A stretch of DNA of 64,000 bases, taken from assembly GCA_013398275.1 (NCBI GenBank), contig VZSE01002180.1, positions 1,915 to 65,914 on the forward strand, written 5' to 3'. A program made the position numbers and the translations under genes. Source of the stretch: Promerops cafer. Lineage: Eukaryota > Chordata > Aves > Passeriformes > Nectariniidae. The first letter of the stretch is position 1, and every line of letters starts with the position of its first letter. This document shows positions 11,501-25,689 of this stretch, piece after piece. The notes beneath the pieces are model-generated. The model saw nothing but the letters and a program-made list of their open reading frames with translations. It was not told the DNA's origin and ran no database searches.

Positions 11501-11894
11501 TTTCACTGACATTGGTGAGTTTGATTTCAGAGCACCCCCGGGGAGCTCAGGCTGTTACTGTTCCTTGTTCCTAATTGGCTTGGAGACCAGTTGGTGGGGG
11601 AGGCTGCGCCATATGCAGGCTGTTAAAATTTAGATGATCATCTCTAACATGCCTTCACTGTCTGTGTGGGAGTACACTTTTCAGGAGCCCACAGTCACCA
11701 AATGAAGGCATTTATTTTTTCATAGGAACCCGGGAAGCAGAAGTCTGGCAGACATTAAGTCACAGAATTAGTGACTTAGACCACAAAAGAATTAGTAACC
11801 TGGGAGAGATGTAAGGAGAGCATTTAATGAAAACCTTTGCATTAAGAGTGGATTAATATCAAGAGATCATAAGTGACCAGTATTTGTGTAACCT
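8581..11894. other. Intergenic, nothing recognised
   Basis: No gene, structural RNA or confident repeat identified over about 3.3 kb. The open frames (for example 9946-10221 minus) have unremarkable composition and no recognisable family. Confidence 0.6.
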
Positions 11895-12400
11895 TCTCAG
11901 AGAATCCACATCCTCTGCTGGCAGCCTGTTCTAGCTCTTTACTTCTATAATTAGCAAGTTTTATCCTAACAGCTTGACTCTTCATCTAAAGATTTAAATA
12001 ATGCTGATTTTTTTTCCTTCTTACTCTATCTTCATGAGTCTGGAGAGTAAGTAATGGTTAGTAATAAATAACTAATCCTTTATTATTCACAGAAAATAGC
12101 TGTTTCCTCAGCTCCCCTTTTAGCAATTGCTTTTATAGACTAAGTACCCAAACAGCTTCAGTATTTCACCATAGAGTAACCCCACATTATTTACATTTCT
12201 ATTGCTGAGGTGTCTCTCCCATATATATTCACCATGGGCCTATTTCTTGAAGTACTATTCCCAAAAATGGACACAGGACTACAGCTGGGGAGTCACTGGC
12301 AATTAGTAGCATGGCATAATTGCCTTTCATATTTTAGTTATTACAGTCCTGTAAATACAGCCAAGAACACCTTCCTTGCAAGAGCATCATGGAGTTGACT
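11895..12400 (-). mobile_element. Ancient CR1 LINE relic
   Basis: Decayed CR1 landmarks appear in reverse-complement order on the plus strand: GGCAGCCTGTTCTAGCTCTT, then TTTTATCCTAACAGCTTGAC, and farther right CCCAAAAATGGACACAGGAC followed by ACAGCTGGGGAGTCAC (CR1: aaactggacacagtactccagg-type). The spacing suggests that internal insertions and decay have spread the copy out. No coding capacity remains. Confidence 0.55.
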
Positions 12401-15400
12401 CACATTCAGCACAGGATCCTGCAAAAGCCCAGGCCTGTCTGATCTCACCCATCATGTGCAGGACTCCTGGCACTGGATCCTGGCCTGCCCACAGCAGGGG
12501 CACATTTCAGCTATTTGATCTGAAACCTCCAAATGAGGCCTCATTCAGAGATAGTTCCCAAACATCTTCTGAAGGCAAAGAACTGCTCAGAGAGCTCTAA
12601 CAGGGCACTTTAAGAGATGTCCATACTCACTAGATACTTTTCATTTTGTTAAGCCTTCTCCTTATTCCCACACCCTTCCTTAGTGTTACATGTTCAGCTG
12701 CTGAAAATAGGAGTGCCTTCTGCTTTCTGGCATGCTTGTCTGCTCATGCAATCAAGAGCACTCTCTCTGGGGTTTTATAGGCTTGTGTAGCTCTTTGGCA
12801 ATGGACACATTCTCTTCCACATAGTCTGGATTATGGCAGACAGAGCATTGTATCACTTGCATTAGGGATTGCCAGGCTGTGTTTTAAGGAGAAGCTTTCT
12901 CTGTATACTCTGTACTTCTGATCTGTGTTCTAGCTTGGAAGGGAACGATATTTAAAAGGAAGAAGATAGATGTGGGTGGCAATCTTACCACAGGCATGGG
13001 AAAATCTGTTCATATCTGGCCCTCAAGTTTCTGGTTCCTGGGTTAGTGATGAAATGTTTCTATTTGTTCAATACCCAGCACAATGAGGAATTAGACTGCT
13101 GACCCTGGGGAGAAGGGTAGATGTCTGTGCATGGCTTCAGTACCTGTATCCTGCCACAGCTCCAACCCTGGGTGCCTCTGCATAGAGGCACTGCAAAGAT
13201 AAGCCACACTGCAGAGATAAGCCACCACAACTGCAACCCCTTCCCAAGCAGAGCAACCCCTTCCCACAGATCAAGCAGTTCACAGATCCCTGAACCTGTT
13301 TCCAACATGGTTTTTGAATGTAAATACTGGGATGTCAGCTTTGGTCTCTCCAAGGCCTTTCCATGGGATTCTCACCTTCCTGCTCGAACACCTGCACTGC
13401 AATTCCCACTTTGATTGCCAGCCTTAGCTTAATCCCAGACTATCCTGCACATGAAGTCATCTTGTAGAAAGAAAGTCCTTCCCTCCTCCCAATGTGGATG
13501 CAAAGGGCATCAGCCCACCTGGAGAAACACAGGAATAAGAAGGCAACACCAGCTCTTTTTGAGACTCAAACTGCGGAGACTTTGTGCAGGCAAAAGCCTC
13601 TGACTGTGGATGAAAGCAACCCCTTCCCTCACATCAAAGAGTTAAAACACTTCATTTCTTTGCAACAGGCACTTGGATACTTCCAGGCATTGTATGAGCT
13701 GCTGGGCGTGTTGGGAGTGTCTGCTGTCTGCCTGGACCATTGTTCTTTTCTTCAAGGCAGCACATCACTCTCTGCTGTAGGATATCTCACCTCTCCTCCT
13801 CCATGTAGGTGGAAAACCCACCCTGACAACACCTTGCAGTGTCTTGTGCTGCTCCTTGATTTTCCTTCTGATTTGGTATTTGCTGTGACCTTTTAATCTC
13901 ACCAGGATGGCTCTACTTTGAAGCCACATGGTGCCTCGGTTGAGGTGTCACTGCAGTTGGGTGGAAATAGGTTTCGTTTGGGAAGGAAGGGGGAGGCACA
14001 GCACCAGCTTTCTATTTCTGTACATTGCTCCAGATCCTTGCTCTCTGCTGTGCATGGCTGCTGCCTTGCAGGGTGTGAGAAATTCCATTTCTTCTCTGCT
14101 TACCCATTTTCTCTGACATGGTCCTGTGCTTGGGCCGTAGACTTGTGCCTGGTCCCCTAAATCTCATGAGAATCTTGAAAGTAACAGGGCACAACCTAAT
14201 CTGCCGCTTTGTGTCTATAACTGGAGTGCATGACACACTTCTCAAAATAAGCTGCAGTACTTATTGGCTGTTGTACTGTCACAGGGTGCAGAACAGGAAA
14301 AGCAGTTCCTCAGCTTTCATCAGGGCTTTTATTGCCAACCTGACTTGTCACTTTTCTAACTGAAAGCAGCAGGGCTTTTACTTCTTTGTTGCCTTCACCT
14401 TTTTGCAAAACAACTAGTAGAATAAATAAAACAAACTGGCATTTTGGCAGTGCAGGAAGTCGGAGGGATTATTGCATGTGAATTTGTAGGGAACAGGACT
14501 CAGCTCCTTCACTTGTCTAAAGAACTCTGACTTTCATCCCTAAACACATGGTTCTCCAAAGTTATCTGGAATGCAGTCTTGAAAAATCCTCAGCCTCTCC
14601 TCACTTCAAGTGGCCTGGCCTGTGCAGAGAGAGAGGAGAACCTGTCTGCTCACAGTGCCAAGAAAGCACTGGCAGATGTTTAGAGGGTACTGATATGTCT
14701 TCAGCCACTGATGTTAAATTCCTGAAGGGGTGAGGCTGTGAGGGGTCTGATAAATGGCTCAGACAGGGCACTGCAGCTGCTCTCACCATGTGCCCAGTCA
14801 AGAAAACACTGTGATTTTCCAAAAATGAAACTCTAAAGTGAAAGAAGATGAATGTGTCTGCATTTTTCAGACTGAGTATATTTCTTAAATACAACTCAAT
14901 ACCATAAATGCTGTCATGATGGGTTTTCTTAAAAGCCCTTCACAAATGTAAATATTAGGAGAAGCACTAAGCAACTCAGTAAGCAGAAAGAGGTTTAGGT
15001 TCATAGAGCTCCTTTCAGAAAAGATCATGACACTAGAGCTTAGCTAGCTTTTTTTTGTCTCTTGGTTGTTTCTGACTTATAAATGCAAACGCTATTACTT
15101 CAGCCAGCAAAGTCATTTGTCCGTGCAAACCCATGCACAGGAGATGGCACGAAAGGCCAGATGGTAACAGCATTATGCCCTCCTTAGCAGCACAAACACT
15201 GCCTGGGACTGTGAGCTTTTACCTCAGGGTCAATGTGAACTGAAGACCCAACCTAAGCCAGCTCTTACTGACCAAGAACACCCTATATCGACGATAAAAC
15301 CATAGGAGATTTGCCTTAAAACCACAACAAAAAATAAATATGAGCATGGCCAGAAGAGAAATAGGCCATAGGAAGTCTTGGTCAAAAATTTGATCCTGAG

Positions 15401-18400
15401 TTTCTGCTTGGTGTGTACTTGTGAATCACAGTGTGCTGACCCGGGGGCTTTGTTCTTCCACTCCTGCTGGTTTAGCCTATGGAGAAGGGCAGCACTCCCA
15501 AGAATTGCTGCTCATCTTGTTTATATAGCAGGGTAAGCAAATGAAGGCAATTGGAGGCCCTTGGTGGCACGATAGGCAGTGGGACACACCCAGGGCAGCC
15601 TTCCAGCTCCGGGGCTCTATCGCCAGCAAACAGCTCCAGAGCTGCTCGGTGTGAGCACAGCCCTTCACGTGCAACCAGCCAGAGTGGGGCGCGGGCTCGT
15701 GCCCGGGCACACAGCTCAGCCACCGGGCAGGCACTGGCTGCTGGGTGCCCTTCCAAGGACCAGAGCCCACACACACACCTGCACAGCGCTGGCTGGCACT
15801 GTGGGGATTGCTGCCTGCTGACCCTGGCTGTGGCAAACACCACTTCTTTCACATCCTCTCCTCTAACTCATCAAGCCTCCTCCCAAAATACTTCCATCAC
15901 TCTGGTCTCAAGCCTCCCTGCCAGCTGCAGTCTGGCAGTCTCCCACCTAAGATTGCTGACAACCAACCATTTGTCCTTGTGCTGGCTTTGTCCTTTAGAT
16001 TCCAAATCACTTCCTCCCCTGGGTCAGCTTGTGTTTATGTGGCAGCCTGTCCCAGTATAGTCTGTGTAGGGTTTCCTTGTCTTCAGGCATGTCTTTGTCT
16101 TCAGGCATGTGGGCACATTTCACCAGCCTGCATGTTCCTCAATAAACAACTTTCTCACTGTTTCTCCAAAGGTCTCTCACGTCTCACCAGAAAGAGCTTT
16201 ATCTGTGCACTAATTCATTCCTGGCTACTTTGCCTACTGTGATCTCTGGTCCATCTCTGTGAGTTCAGGCTGTGTCACAGTGGCCACCTGAGATATATTA
16301 GATAACACTCACACAGAGGTGTCCCTGCCCTCCACTGCATCCCCACTGCCCTGGGAGAGCCCCAGCCTTGCCTCTGCAACACCAACCTGGCTGCACACAG
16401 CAACTAATGCCCAGGGCACTGAGAAAAGTAAATCCTCTTGCTCCTCCACAGGAGGCTGGAAAACTGCCCACTTTCTCTGGAGATGCTGAATATAAGTGGG
16501 TAGGTGTGAGAGGTGCAGATGCTTTAACAGGAATGTTTTTTCAAGAACCAGCCCTACTGTCTGGAGACGGCGCCAGAGTGTTGTGTTTGCTGTTTCTGAC
16601 TCAAAGAAGAGGGATAAAAATAGGCTTGTAAAGGGCTTACCACAGAGGGTGTACTGCTGTCACACTGGTAGTGGCACAAAGCACTGCTTAATGTTCATTT
16701 ACCTTTGTTGATATTGCATTCCCTAATTTTTTACCCCACCAGTGTCCACCCTCTCTAGCCCAGTATTTAATGCTTGAAGCATGGATTTTTCTTCTGACCT
16801 TCTTCACAGCACAGAGTGCACGTACTGGGTACCCTCCTGATGAGGCAAATCCAAATTTAGAAGCATTGCCTTGTGAAGCAAATAACCTTTTCTTTGATGA
16901 GAAGCACCTGGCTGAATAGCTGAGTGATGATTTCCTTCTAGACCTTTCTCAGAAGCAAAAAGCAGCTGTTATCCTTGCATTGAGTAGTCTCAAACAATAT
17001 AAAAAAAATCTAGCAGTTATTGATCTCCGGTAGTTGCCTCCACAAATTTTGCCAGTAAGCAGTAGAACTTTTTTAACATCCCTGAATAAAAGGTAAGAAG
17101 GGAGGCAGCGATTTTCCATCTCTCTGCCAACACTGATCTGCCTCAGGGACTTGGCAGGACAAGTGACAGCCAGGCCTGACAGGCCTGTCTGCAAACAACA
17201 TGAGATGGTAGAAGGTCGTTTAACACATTAGCTCCACCTGAGAGGAGAGAGGGCTGCACTCACGCTCCTGCTGTGGGCTCAAGAGGGAAATCCACATTCC
17301 CTGCATAGCCACAGAGCTTCTGAGAACTCTGGTGTGAGATATTCAGAGCAGTCTGGAAGTGGGCAGGCATGGCATGGCAGATAACCCCTGGTTCACTTGT
17401 TTCCAGGAGTGTCTTCTGCGATGTCATGGTCCTTCTGCCCTGGGTTTTAATTCTATGAGTGATGGGTCTTTTCACTGTGCAAGCTGGGGCTCCATCTGTA
17501 GTCACATAGCCAGCTGAGTATTTGTACTTTTGAGTGCCAGGTAAGGGAGACTGGCTGAATGGAGAGAGAGCAGAGCATTGTTTGTGTAGTTGGGATGGAT
17601 ATGAAGAAGAAGACATCTGGCAAATCTCAGGGGAGAATGATGAAGATGAGCAACCAGGTAAAGCCAGGAAGGAAAAATAGGGTCTTCCTGGATTTTTCCC
17701 CATGGTTGAAATCTGAAAGCATTCACATTTTTTTATGTACTTTTGAGGAATAAACTAAAGGAATTCAGTGCCTGTCCTCTGCTTTACATGTATTTAATTA
17801 TTTTTTGCACATTCAGCTGCTAACAAACTAGCCAAGACTCAGCCTGGCAGCCCTGCCTGCCTTCCTGAGGACAGCAGCAGTGGCAGCCACAGCAGCAAGC
17901 AGGTGCCTGTTCCCCTTTGCACTTCTGCATTCAAGGGTGTCAAGCATTTTTGTAGACAGGGCACAGCCATCACCTCTCTTTTCCAAGGAGGAAACCACAA
18001 TAAAAGGAGAGGAAGTGATGGGTGCAAGCTGATGTGGTGTGGCTCCAGGACCCTTCAGCCCAAAGAGGGTGGGGGATGTTCCAGGGGCTTCCAGTGACCT
18101 GGGACATCCAGGCCCCATCTCTCCTGGGATGTGCTATCCACTGCAGATGGCCTTTTCTGTTGTTCTTTGCAATGAGAAAGGGACTCAGAAAATAAAATTT
18201 ACCTCCATGCCCTGAGCTGCACCAATAAATTTGTGTTTTCCTGAATCTCGCTGCTGGCATTTTCTGCACTCTGCTTCCCATGAGGCAGTCCACACTTATG
18301 TCCTTTAGGTTCAGTTCACTTTTTATCCTCTGTGTTTTCCACTCTAAGAGCTTTCTATCTCAGAAGCCCCTCAGGAAAAGGTTTGCAGCAATTCCTTAGT

Positions 18401-20856
18401 ACTGCAAGCAACAACTGTAATGTCTCCTCTGGTTTTGAGAAAATGCCCTGTAACTGTTGAGGAGTCTTGAATTAAGCAGCCAAATCAGTGGCAGACATGG
18501 CAGAGGCTTTTTAGCAGTGTTTAATCAAGGTATTTAGGCCCATTAGACTCACAGACAAGCAAGCCAGCACCCCACTGCAACCCTGGGCCCCTCATCCAAC
18601 TTCCTCTGTCCCCTCCAGCATTTTCACCTCCTCCCACAGTCCTTTTGACCAGCACGGGGAGTTACATGTGCCCCAGCAGCCCCAAATGGAGGGACTGAGT
18701 CCCAGGCACTGGGTGAACTCACCCCTGCCTTGGTGGCGTGGTGGCCAGGTGGCCATGGGGCCCTTGGGATGCTTGAAAGAAGGAGCACAAACTGTCCATG
18801 CCTCAGCCCATGTACACTTTGTACAGGTTATCAGCTCTTCCACAGATGTTTCAGGATTGAGGATGAGCAGGGAGCTTGCTGAAGTAGTTTATGAACATGT
18901 TCTGTGGGTGCATGAATATTCCTGCACCCAGAGATTGCCTCTGCAGGCTGCCTCTGCCACCACCAGCTCCTGAAGGCATCTCCCTCATTTCTGTTTCACC
19001 TCCATGGAAGTCAGGGCTGTGACTTTCGGAGATGGCTTGCAGCTGTTTGTGTGAGCTCATGGAAAGAAGTGAAGGCAGTGATAAAGTCAGAGCTTGCAGG
19101 GCTGGTACTGGTTTGGGTTGCATGAAGGACACGGTGTTTCAGCTGGCAGGCTTGTTTCCAATGTCGCATTGATGAGGAGCAAACAGAAGCCCTCAGCCAC
19201 GCTGTGTCCATGTGAACAGAAAAGTCAGGGCACATGGGCTCATCTCCTCCCTTCCTTTCCCTACTAAAACCTCAAGATTTTTGAAGAAGAACAAGGTGGC
19301 AGCTGGTGGCTCTGCTGGTCACGCTCTTCTCAGAGGCGGTAGGAAACTCTGGTGCATTGCCAAATGCTTTGGTGACCTTGGTGAGGGAGGGTGGTGACCA
19401 ACGATACCATGACACGCTACTGGAGGCTGATGTGTCCCAGTACCTCCTGAAGCTTTTTGCTCACTGGGGAAGCTGGGCTACTCAACACCCATTTAATTAA
19501 ACTCTGGGCATGACATGCAGCCCATTTATTTTCCTTATTGGTAACCCTACGTGAGGCAGCGTGTCACGAGCTTGGGTCCCAGCAGATACCTGTCCACATC
19601 ACAAGTTAAGAATAATTCTCTGCTGCTGGGGTTAGAGGCAAAGACTTAGGTTTGGGCTACTTGGGAGTCACACCAAAGTGCTGCATCACTCCCTCTGGTT
19701 TTCACAGCCTGTGAATCATATCTGGCATCGTGAGAGTAATTTAAATAGGATTATGAGGGCAGGCAGTGGATGCTGTTAGCCCAAATCTACTCTGATCCTG
19801 GGGGACCCCAGTGGCAGCAGAACTGGGGAGAGGTCCAGTCTGCCCTGCTTTGGGCATATGCCCAGCCATGTGTTTCATGCTGTGAGGTGCTTGCTCACTC
19901 CTTGCACCATCAGGCTGAACTCTGTGAGGTCAACCATCATCCATAAAGAACACTGAGTGTCTTTTCAGGCATGTCCCTGTGCCCCTCCACAGGCTGTCTC
20001 TGAGGTTTTCAGACCTTGAAGGGCTTTGCAGTTCAAGCAGTTAACTCTGGGTAGCTGTAAAATCAGGCAATTATAAAGTGAAAATTGAGCAGAAAAAGGT
20101 GTTAGGTCAGAAATCTTCCAAACAGGTCAAAACATGCAGCAGAGATCCACTGTGCAAAAGTAATTGTTTCAGAGGGCCATGTGTTCACAGGCTGCAATGA
20201 CAAAGCAGAAACAACTTAGGTAATAAATGTAAAATTGACCTAAAGAGAAACTTGGGAGTGTTTTCTGTAAGAGAATGGAGGGAAGGCATCTCTTGGAAAT
20301 TTGTATTTTGTTCATCTCAGAGGAACTTTAGGGAAGCAGTCGAAACCAAAAGCCATCTGAGCAGAAGAAAGATCCATACAGGCCCAGCAAGAGCTGCATT
20401 TTGGCCCATCTGAATGAGCTGACAGATGAAGTTAATAAAAAAGCTTTGCTTTTGGATGCTGAAAAGGGGATAATTTCTGATGTATGGACTGGAGGAAGGT
20501 TTTGTGGGAAAGCTAGCATGATGAGTAAGAAACGTGCTTACATTTAATGGGAATTTTCAAAAGGAAGGGCTGTGCTATATGGTCCCCAAACTTTGTTTTG
20601 TCAGCTGGATTTGAAACACTGTATTTGCTCAGTGGTAATGACCTCTGTGAGTTTACTGTAATGTGGGACTACACACAGGCATGTTGGGCAGCCTCAGCCA
20701 GAGGAGCTTCCCAAAGGGTGATGCTGCAGGACTTGGCCTGACATGACTGCTGGGTGAATCAGCGACTCAGTGGCTGCAACCTTCCCCAGGTGAGAGAGGC
20801 AATGCTAAATTCAGGGGCTGCTGATCAGAGTGAGAGGGTTTCTCCTTGTCCACATC
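12401..20856. other. Intergenic, no recognisable gene
   Basis: About 8.5 kb of average-composition DNA. I looked for exon-like frames with flanking splice sites and found none resembling a known protein. The longest frames, at 15,472-16,242, lie in a locally GC-richer stretch (15,550-15,790) and overlap in several frames on both strands, which is typical of chance. The only repeat noted is an 18-bp tandem pair at 16,075-16,110. Confidence 0.55.
16075..16110. repeat. 18-bp tandem duplication
   Basis: CCTTGTCTTCAGGCATGT at 16075-16092 is followed directly by CTTTGTCTTCAGGCATGT at 16093-16110, with one mismatch between the two units. It is likely a replication-slippage duplication. Confidence 0.85.
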
Positions 20857-21060
20857 ATAGAAATAGGAAATTATCTAAGTCGCAAGGGACCCCTGGAGGT
20901 CATTTCCTGCCCAAACCAGGCCTGACTGAACTCAGATCGGGGCGCTCAAGGCATTTTCCAATTGAGTTTTCTCCAGGAATGAAGAGTCCACCTGTTTCTA
21001 TTCCTCTGCTCTAGTGTCCCACTATTGTCATAGTGAAATATTGTTTTTTTATATATCAGC
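20857..21060 (-). mobile_element. CR1 LINE 3' fragment
   Basis: The plus strand runs CATAGAAATAGGAAATTATC, then GGGACCCCTGGAGGTCATTT, then TCCAATTGAGTTTTCTCCAG, matching in order the reverse complement of a CR1 3' region (ggaagggacctctggaggtcat and gagttttgaatatctccaaggatgga types). A degenerate CATTGTGAA-like block (CATAGTGAAATATTG) follows near 21,035. It is 5'-truncated, non-coding and antisense to BAG5. Confidence 0.7.
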
Positions 21061-23039
21061 TTGGATCGATATCTTCATCTGTTATGAAAAATGCCGCCTC
21101 TTCTCTTTTTCTGTAGAGAGTGTGAGATTTTAGAGGGATTTGTGGTTTACCCCCCAGGGATTAAAATAAAGTAAGATTGTCCTTGATGTGGGTTTCCTGC
21201 AAACAGTAGCATAATAAATGCTTATTTTGAAATCTTATCTGATCATGCCCTAGGAGACGAGTGAGAGGCACTGTTTTAAAGACTAAATATAGTTATTTAA
21301 AAAAACGATTATTAGCTTCTTTTTTGCTTCCTTCTGGGAAAGATAAAACCATGGCTTACTGTGTATAAGCTTTGCCTGCAGTTTCTCCCAAGAACCGGAG
21401 ATACGTAGGAACACAAAGCAACATTTCAGTCATTCTTATCTGGTGTTCTGGCAGCAGCCCCTGCAGCTGTTCAGGTACAAAGTCAAACCTCAGGCTGCAT
21501 TATGACTTGACAGGTGCTGGCCCATGCAGGTGGCAAAGTGGAGTCACTCTACATTAAAACTGTGTATCAAACAGAATGAGATCATTTTTTAATAGAAGTC
21601 AGTTGGAATTGTGCCTCTCTCTGGAAGAGGACCGGGACATCCCTTCCCCAGAAAGCAAGTTCATGCCTGCTGTCCTCAGTGGGAAGAGAAAATGCTCTCC
21701 TTCCCTCTGTCAAAACCTGCAGAAGAGTGCAAGGGAAGGTGGGAGCATGACCCTGTTTCCACCAGGCATTCAAGGACAAGATCTCACTTCCGTATGGAGT
21801 GCTGAAGGAAGAAAGAGGCTGCTCTTGCTGACTTGGCAGGGGTCAGGCAAGAATCTCACCTTTTCTCTCCAGTGTCAATAGAAAGGAATCAGATCCAGGC
21901 TGCAGCTCAGTAGATGTGACCTGGCTGACCCAACATATGCTTCCAGAAGAAGTCATCCTCAACTGCAAATCTGGGGGAATTTTAGAAGGCAGAATGCAGT
22001 ATTAACTGAGAGTGTCTCTGTTGAATCCACAAATGTGGATTTTGAGGTCTCTTTTGAAATCCATGGGCCTCTGGTTCTCTGAAGGTTGGAGCTGTCTCCT
22101 TCCTGCCTGAAGGTGACCTGGAGCTGTGAATGATCTCCCAGGCCCATCCTCCCTGGATGGTGGGGTGTCCCCCACCTCAGTTCAATCCCTGGCCCACTGA
22201 GCCCCACTGAGTGCCACAGTGTGTGCCCCAAATGCACCCACTGAAGTGGTGGTCCAGAGGGGACCAGTCTACTTTATCAGACTGCTGGGAATGTGACACC
22301 GAGGATACACCTTCCAGAGCAAAAGAGCATTTGAAAATTAAGCAGAATACTTTTCTTGTTACTTAGGAAAAGACTGACAAGCCCAGGGATGGCCCTGTTA
22401 CACTTTAGAGGCAGCTGGATGAGAAAAAGCAGGGCTTAACCATCAGGTGGCACTCTGAGCATGCTGTTCAGCCGGGGCGTCACTCACCATGTTCCTGGGA
22501 TGGAGGAAATTCCTTCAATTCAAGAATATGACATAAACTTCATGAGCTGTGATTAATTTCAGGTTAACTCCCTTTCTTTATTCCTGCAAAATTAATCATC
22601 CAGCTACTGCATTGTTTTAATACACAGGAGTCAAAGAAGAGAAGCACAGAAATGAAATATTTTCCCAATGTTTCTTTATCTAAATATTTATTATGTGGCT
22701 TAATATTTTTGCCAAAGTAGAATAATTCCACTTTTTTATTCTCCTGTAGTAAACTAGCATATCTTGGCATCTGTTCTGAGTTTATGCCTATCTTTGTCTT
22801 AATCTCCTATCATCAAGATGATCTCAAAATAGGAACCTGAACTAATGATCTCCAGTTTTTTCACATAAATCCTTTCTTAACCTTTTCAGCCATTTAGCAG
22901 TGTTTGCAGTCTCTGCTATTGTTCTGCATGAGGCTTCACTTGGGAAGAATTTCACTTGAGAGCTTTTTTTTCCCTAGAATTACACATCTAGATAAAAACA
23001 TAATCAAATGCCTTCCTGGTTTGTTCCTTGATAATTTTT
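21061..23039. other. Intergenic, nothing recognised
   Basis: No gene or confident repeat seen. Open frames around 21.4-22.2 kb overlap on both strands without a family signature. Confidence 0.55.
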
Positions 23040-24260
23040 TAGCAGTCTGCTGCTAAAACTGCGTTTTCAACTTTGATATACCGGCAGTAGTTTATTATTA
23101 GTGTGCTGGTTCTACATTAGTGCTTCTACAGGAAAAATCGTAGTGACAGCAATTGGAGGGTGAAATGAAAGCACTCGTGGTTAGCACTGCAGAGCAGCAC
23201 TGTAGACTATAAAATCGCTGTTCTGCTGCTTGAAGCCAGGATTTTGCAACTGGCATCAATGGCAGAGAGATCAGGCTCTGTAGCAGATGGCAAATACTAC
23301 TCACACACAGAAGACAGCAGGGCTGAACGGTTTTTGCACAATATTCTCCCCTTCTGCCCAGCATATTTGTAAAACATATTTTTTAACTTTTCTGACCTAC
23401 TCACCGCAGAAAAAATATAATTCTTTACTCCTGTGTCATCTGACCCTGATATTTAGTGTATTCCTTGCCATTCATGGCTCCCGTCCCCAGAGGCATGAAC
23501 AAAGCCGTGCTTGTTACAGGGAAAAGCATGAGCTCATCCATTGTAATCACCCGGCTGCTTTAGCTGCTTCTCCAAAGGAGGTTTTGTGGCAATTTCTGAA
23601 TGCCTTCAGACAAGCCAGCACTGGATAAACTTTGGTTGAATCTTCAGGGAGCAAAACTGAGTGGATTAAGTGCTTGTAGCTGCCGTAAGAATAGGTTTTC
23701 TGAATGCAGGGAAGCCCCGGTTATTCAGACAATGCAGTAGGGTTTCAGCTCCAAACACAACACCTCTTGGAGGCTCAGGGAAGCGAGGTCCCAGGGCAGG
23801 CTTCAGGCACCCCCGCAGCCGGTAACCCAGATAATCCTTTGATCCTCTGACATTCAGGGCTTCAGGGAAACAAAGGTGAGAAAATGAGAAATGCGAGTAA
23901 GTAATTTTGAAAGTGTGAAGAAAAGGATTTTTTGAAGCTTAGGCTTGCCAAAAATAGCAGTGAAACAACTTCATTTTATGCAGATGAGTTATAATCACAT
24001 GTAAATTGCATTTTTTTTTCAATTGGATTCACTGTAGCTTTCAATTTAGAGACCTGCTCGACGTCCCTGAAGGTCTATAATCTCTCCTCCAGCACTGGCT
24101 CCAAGGAAGAAGACTTTTCGAAAATTATTCATGTGCTGCTTGGCTCCTGAAAAATCAATCAGCCCATTCTTTTTGTGTGTTAACTACCTGAAAGGGCTTG
24201 AAAGATAAACAGAGGGCACTGTCCTGTAGTCATTCACTACAAAGAACAGAGATAACAAGC
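23040..24260. promoter_or_regulatory. Candidate conserved non-coding / enhancer segment
   Basis: A repeat-free stretch that retains scattered CpG (CTCGACGTCCC at ~24,057, AATCGCTG at ~23,213) and dense homeodomain/POU-like words (TTTATTATTAGTG, ATGTAAATTGCAT, AATTATTCATG, AAAATCAATCAG). The texture resembles conserved vertebrate non-coding elements, and no coding frame fits. This is a visual judgement only; cross-species alignment would decide. Confidence 0.3.
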
Positions 24261-24739
24261 TTGTAGGAGTTTTCCCAATGCACACCTGGGTACAATGAAG
24301 CAGCTGCAGCTCTGCCTCCATACCATCTTTTCACTACCTCATAGGTTAAAGCATAGACCGAGTTCTGAATTTTTAGTAATACTTAATCTAATTAAGTTAC
24401 ATAATCAAGTTAAGAGAGAAGTTCAATGTTGAAGCTCAAGAAGAAGTTCAAGAAGTTTTCACAGGTTGTGGAACCTTGAGGCATTGCTTTGCTCCTCTAA
24501 TTTTCCCCAACCATTACAAATTAATGTGTTGTTACATTTTTGGCATCACAGTCTCCTAGTGACAGAGGAAGGGCTGCTATAGCTTGTTTGGGATTTCCTA
24601 CATCTGACTTGTCTCCCTTAACAGAGAGAAGTAAAAGGCATGCATACCATCTGCCTTGCTTCTTTGTAATTAGTTGTTAAACTTCCCTATAACTGAGGTG
24701 ATCCCACAAAAAAAGTCACAGATGCCGAAGTCTTCACCC
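24261..24739. other. Intergenic, nothing recognised
   Basis: No gene or repeat seen. A small 6-bp inverted repeat, CTTAAT-CTA-ATTAAG, lies near 24,384-24,398 in an AT-rich patch with homeodomain-core words. Confidence 0.5.
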
Positions 24740-25340
24740 TTTTCTGATGTCTGTTTTATTACATGAGCCTGACTTTGAATCTCCTCTTAATGTTGTGAGG
24801 GCAGTAATCCCTTTACATAACATGGGGAAATGGCATAATTCTGCCAGACGGCTGCAAACTCAGTGGGGAGCAAGGCATTCAGACCATTATCTATTGTTTT
24901 CCTATCCTGACTCATCCGAAGTAATTTTTTCTATGGTTTCTTCTGATTTTCAAATATAACGTAATTCTGGTTTAATTTTTTTCTCCTGGCCACACATCTG
25001 TCTTCTATAATAAGTGCAGGTTTTTATTCAACGAATGCACTCATTATTGGTGCCCTGAGAGAGATCCACACTGGAATTGCAAATGAAATGGAAAATAGAG
25101 CTACAGCAAAAAGTACAGCAGCTTAAACCTAACTCATGACCTTTTAAGACTTGTGGGTTAGCTCTGTGCTACACATTGTGATAACGTGGAATTTCCTGGC
25201 TTTAGCAAAGAGATGCTCAGCTCTCTTTGCTCCAAATCGCAAAGCATTTACTGCCAAAGAAAAGGGAAAATCTTCCTTGCCATATGCCAGGCTGGTGAGC
25301 CATTTATATTTTCCCCAGCAAGATGGACACATACATATTT
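24740..25340. promoter_or_regulatory. Candidate conserved non-coding segment
   Basis: Repeat-free, balanced-composition DNA with TF-like words (TATAACGTAATTC, CAACGAATGCACTCATTATT, GATAACGTGGAA, AATCGCAAAGCATTTAC) and no credible coding frame. It lies between two similar segments, suggesting a clustered regulatory region. No alignment is available. Confidence 0.25.
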
Positions 25341-25689
25341 GATTGTAATTTCTTTATGTTAAATTATATATTATGTAACACGCAGTCAAGAACACCAAAA
25401 TAATGAAATCTTGTAGTACCCAGAAAAGTAAATAACAGCTTGTAATATTACCAGCTTACAGGTGGTAGGGAGGGACAGAAGCACGGAGGGATTTATGTGA
25501 CTCGCCAGACGTCATGAAATGCAGGTCTGCCAGAGCCAAAGATATCCTCTCTCACCGTCTCATGTTTTAATCCCATCTTTCTTTCTTTCCATTTAGATAA
25601 AATATGTTTCCCTAATCCACAACAGTTAAGGGCTTTTCAGGTAAGCCCTGAATCACTGGAATTCTCTGAAGCTTCCTCTGAAAAAAGCA
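25341..25689. other. Intergenic spacer
   Basis: Nothing recognised; mostly AT-rich spacer between two candidate regulatory segments. Confidence 0.5.

Noticed and set aside
15472..16242. Several 119-169-codon frames on both strands
   Set aside because: Mutually overlapping frames in a local GC-rich patch with random-looking composition.
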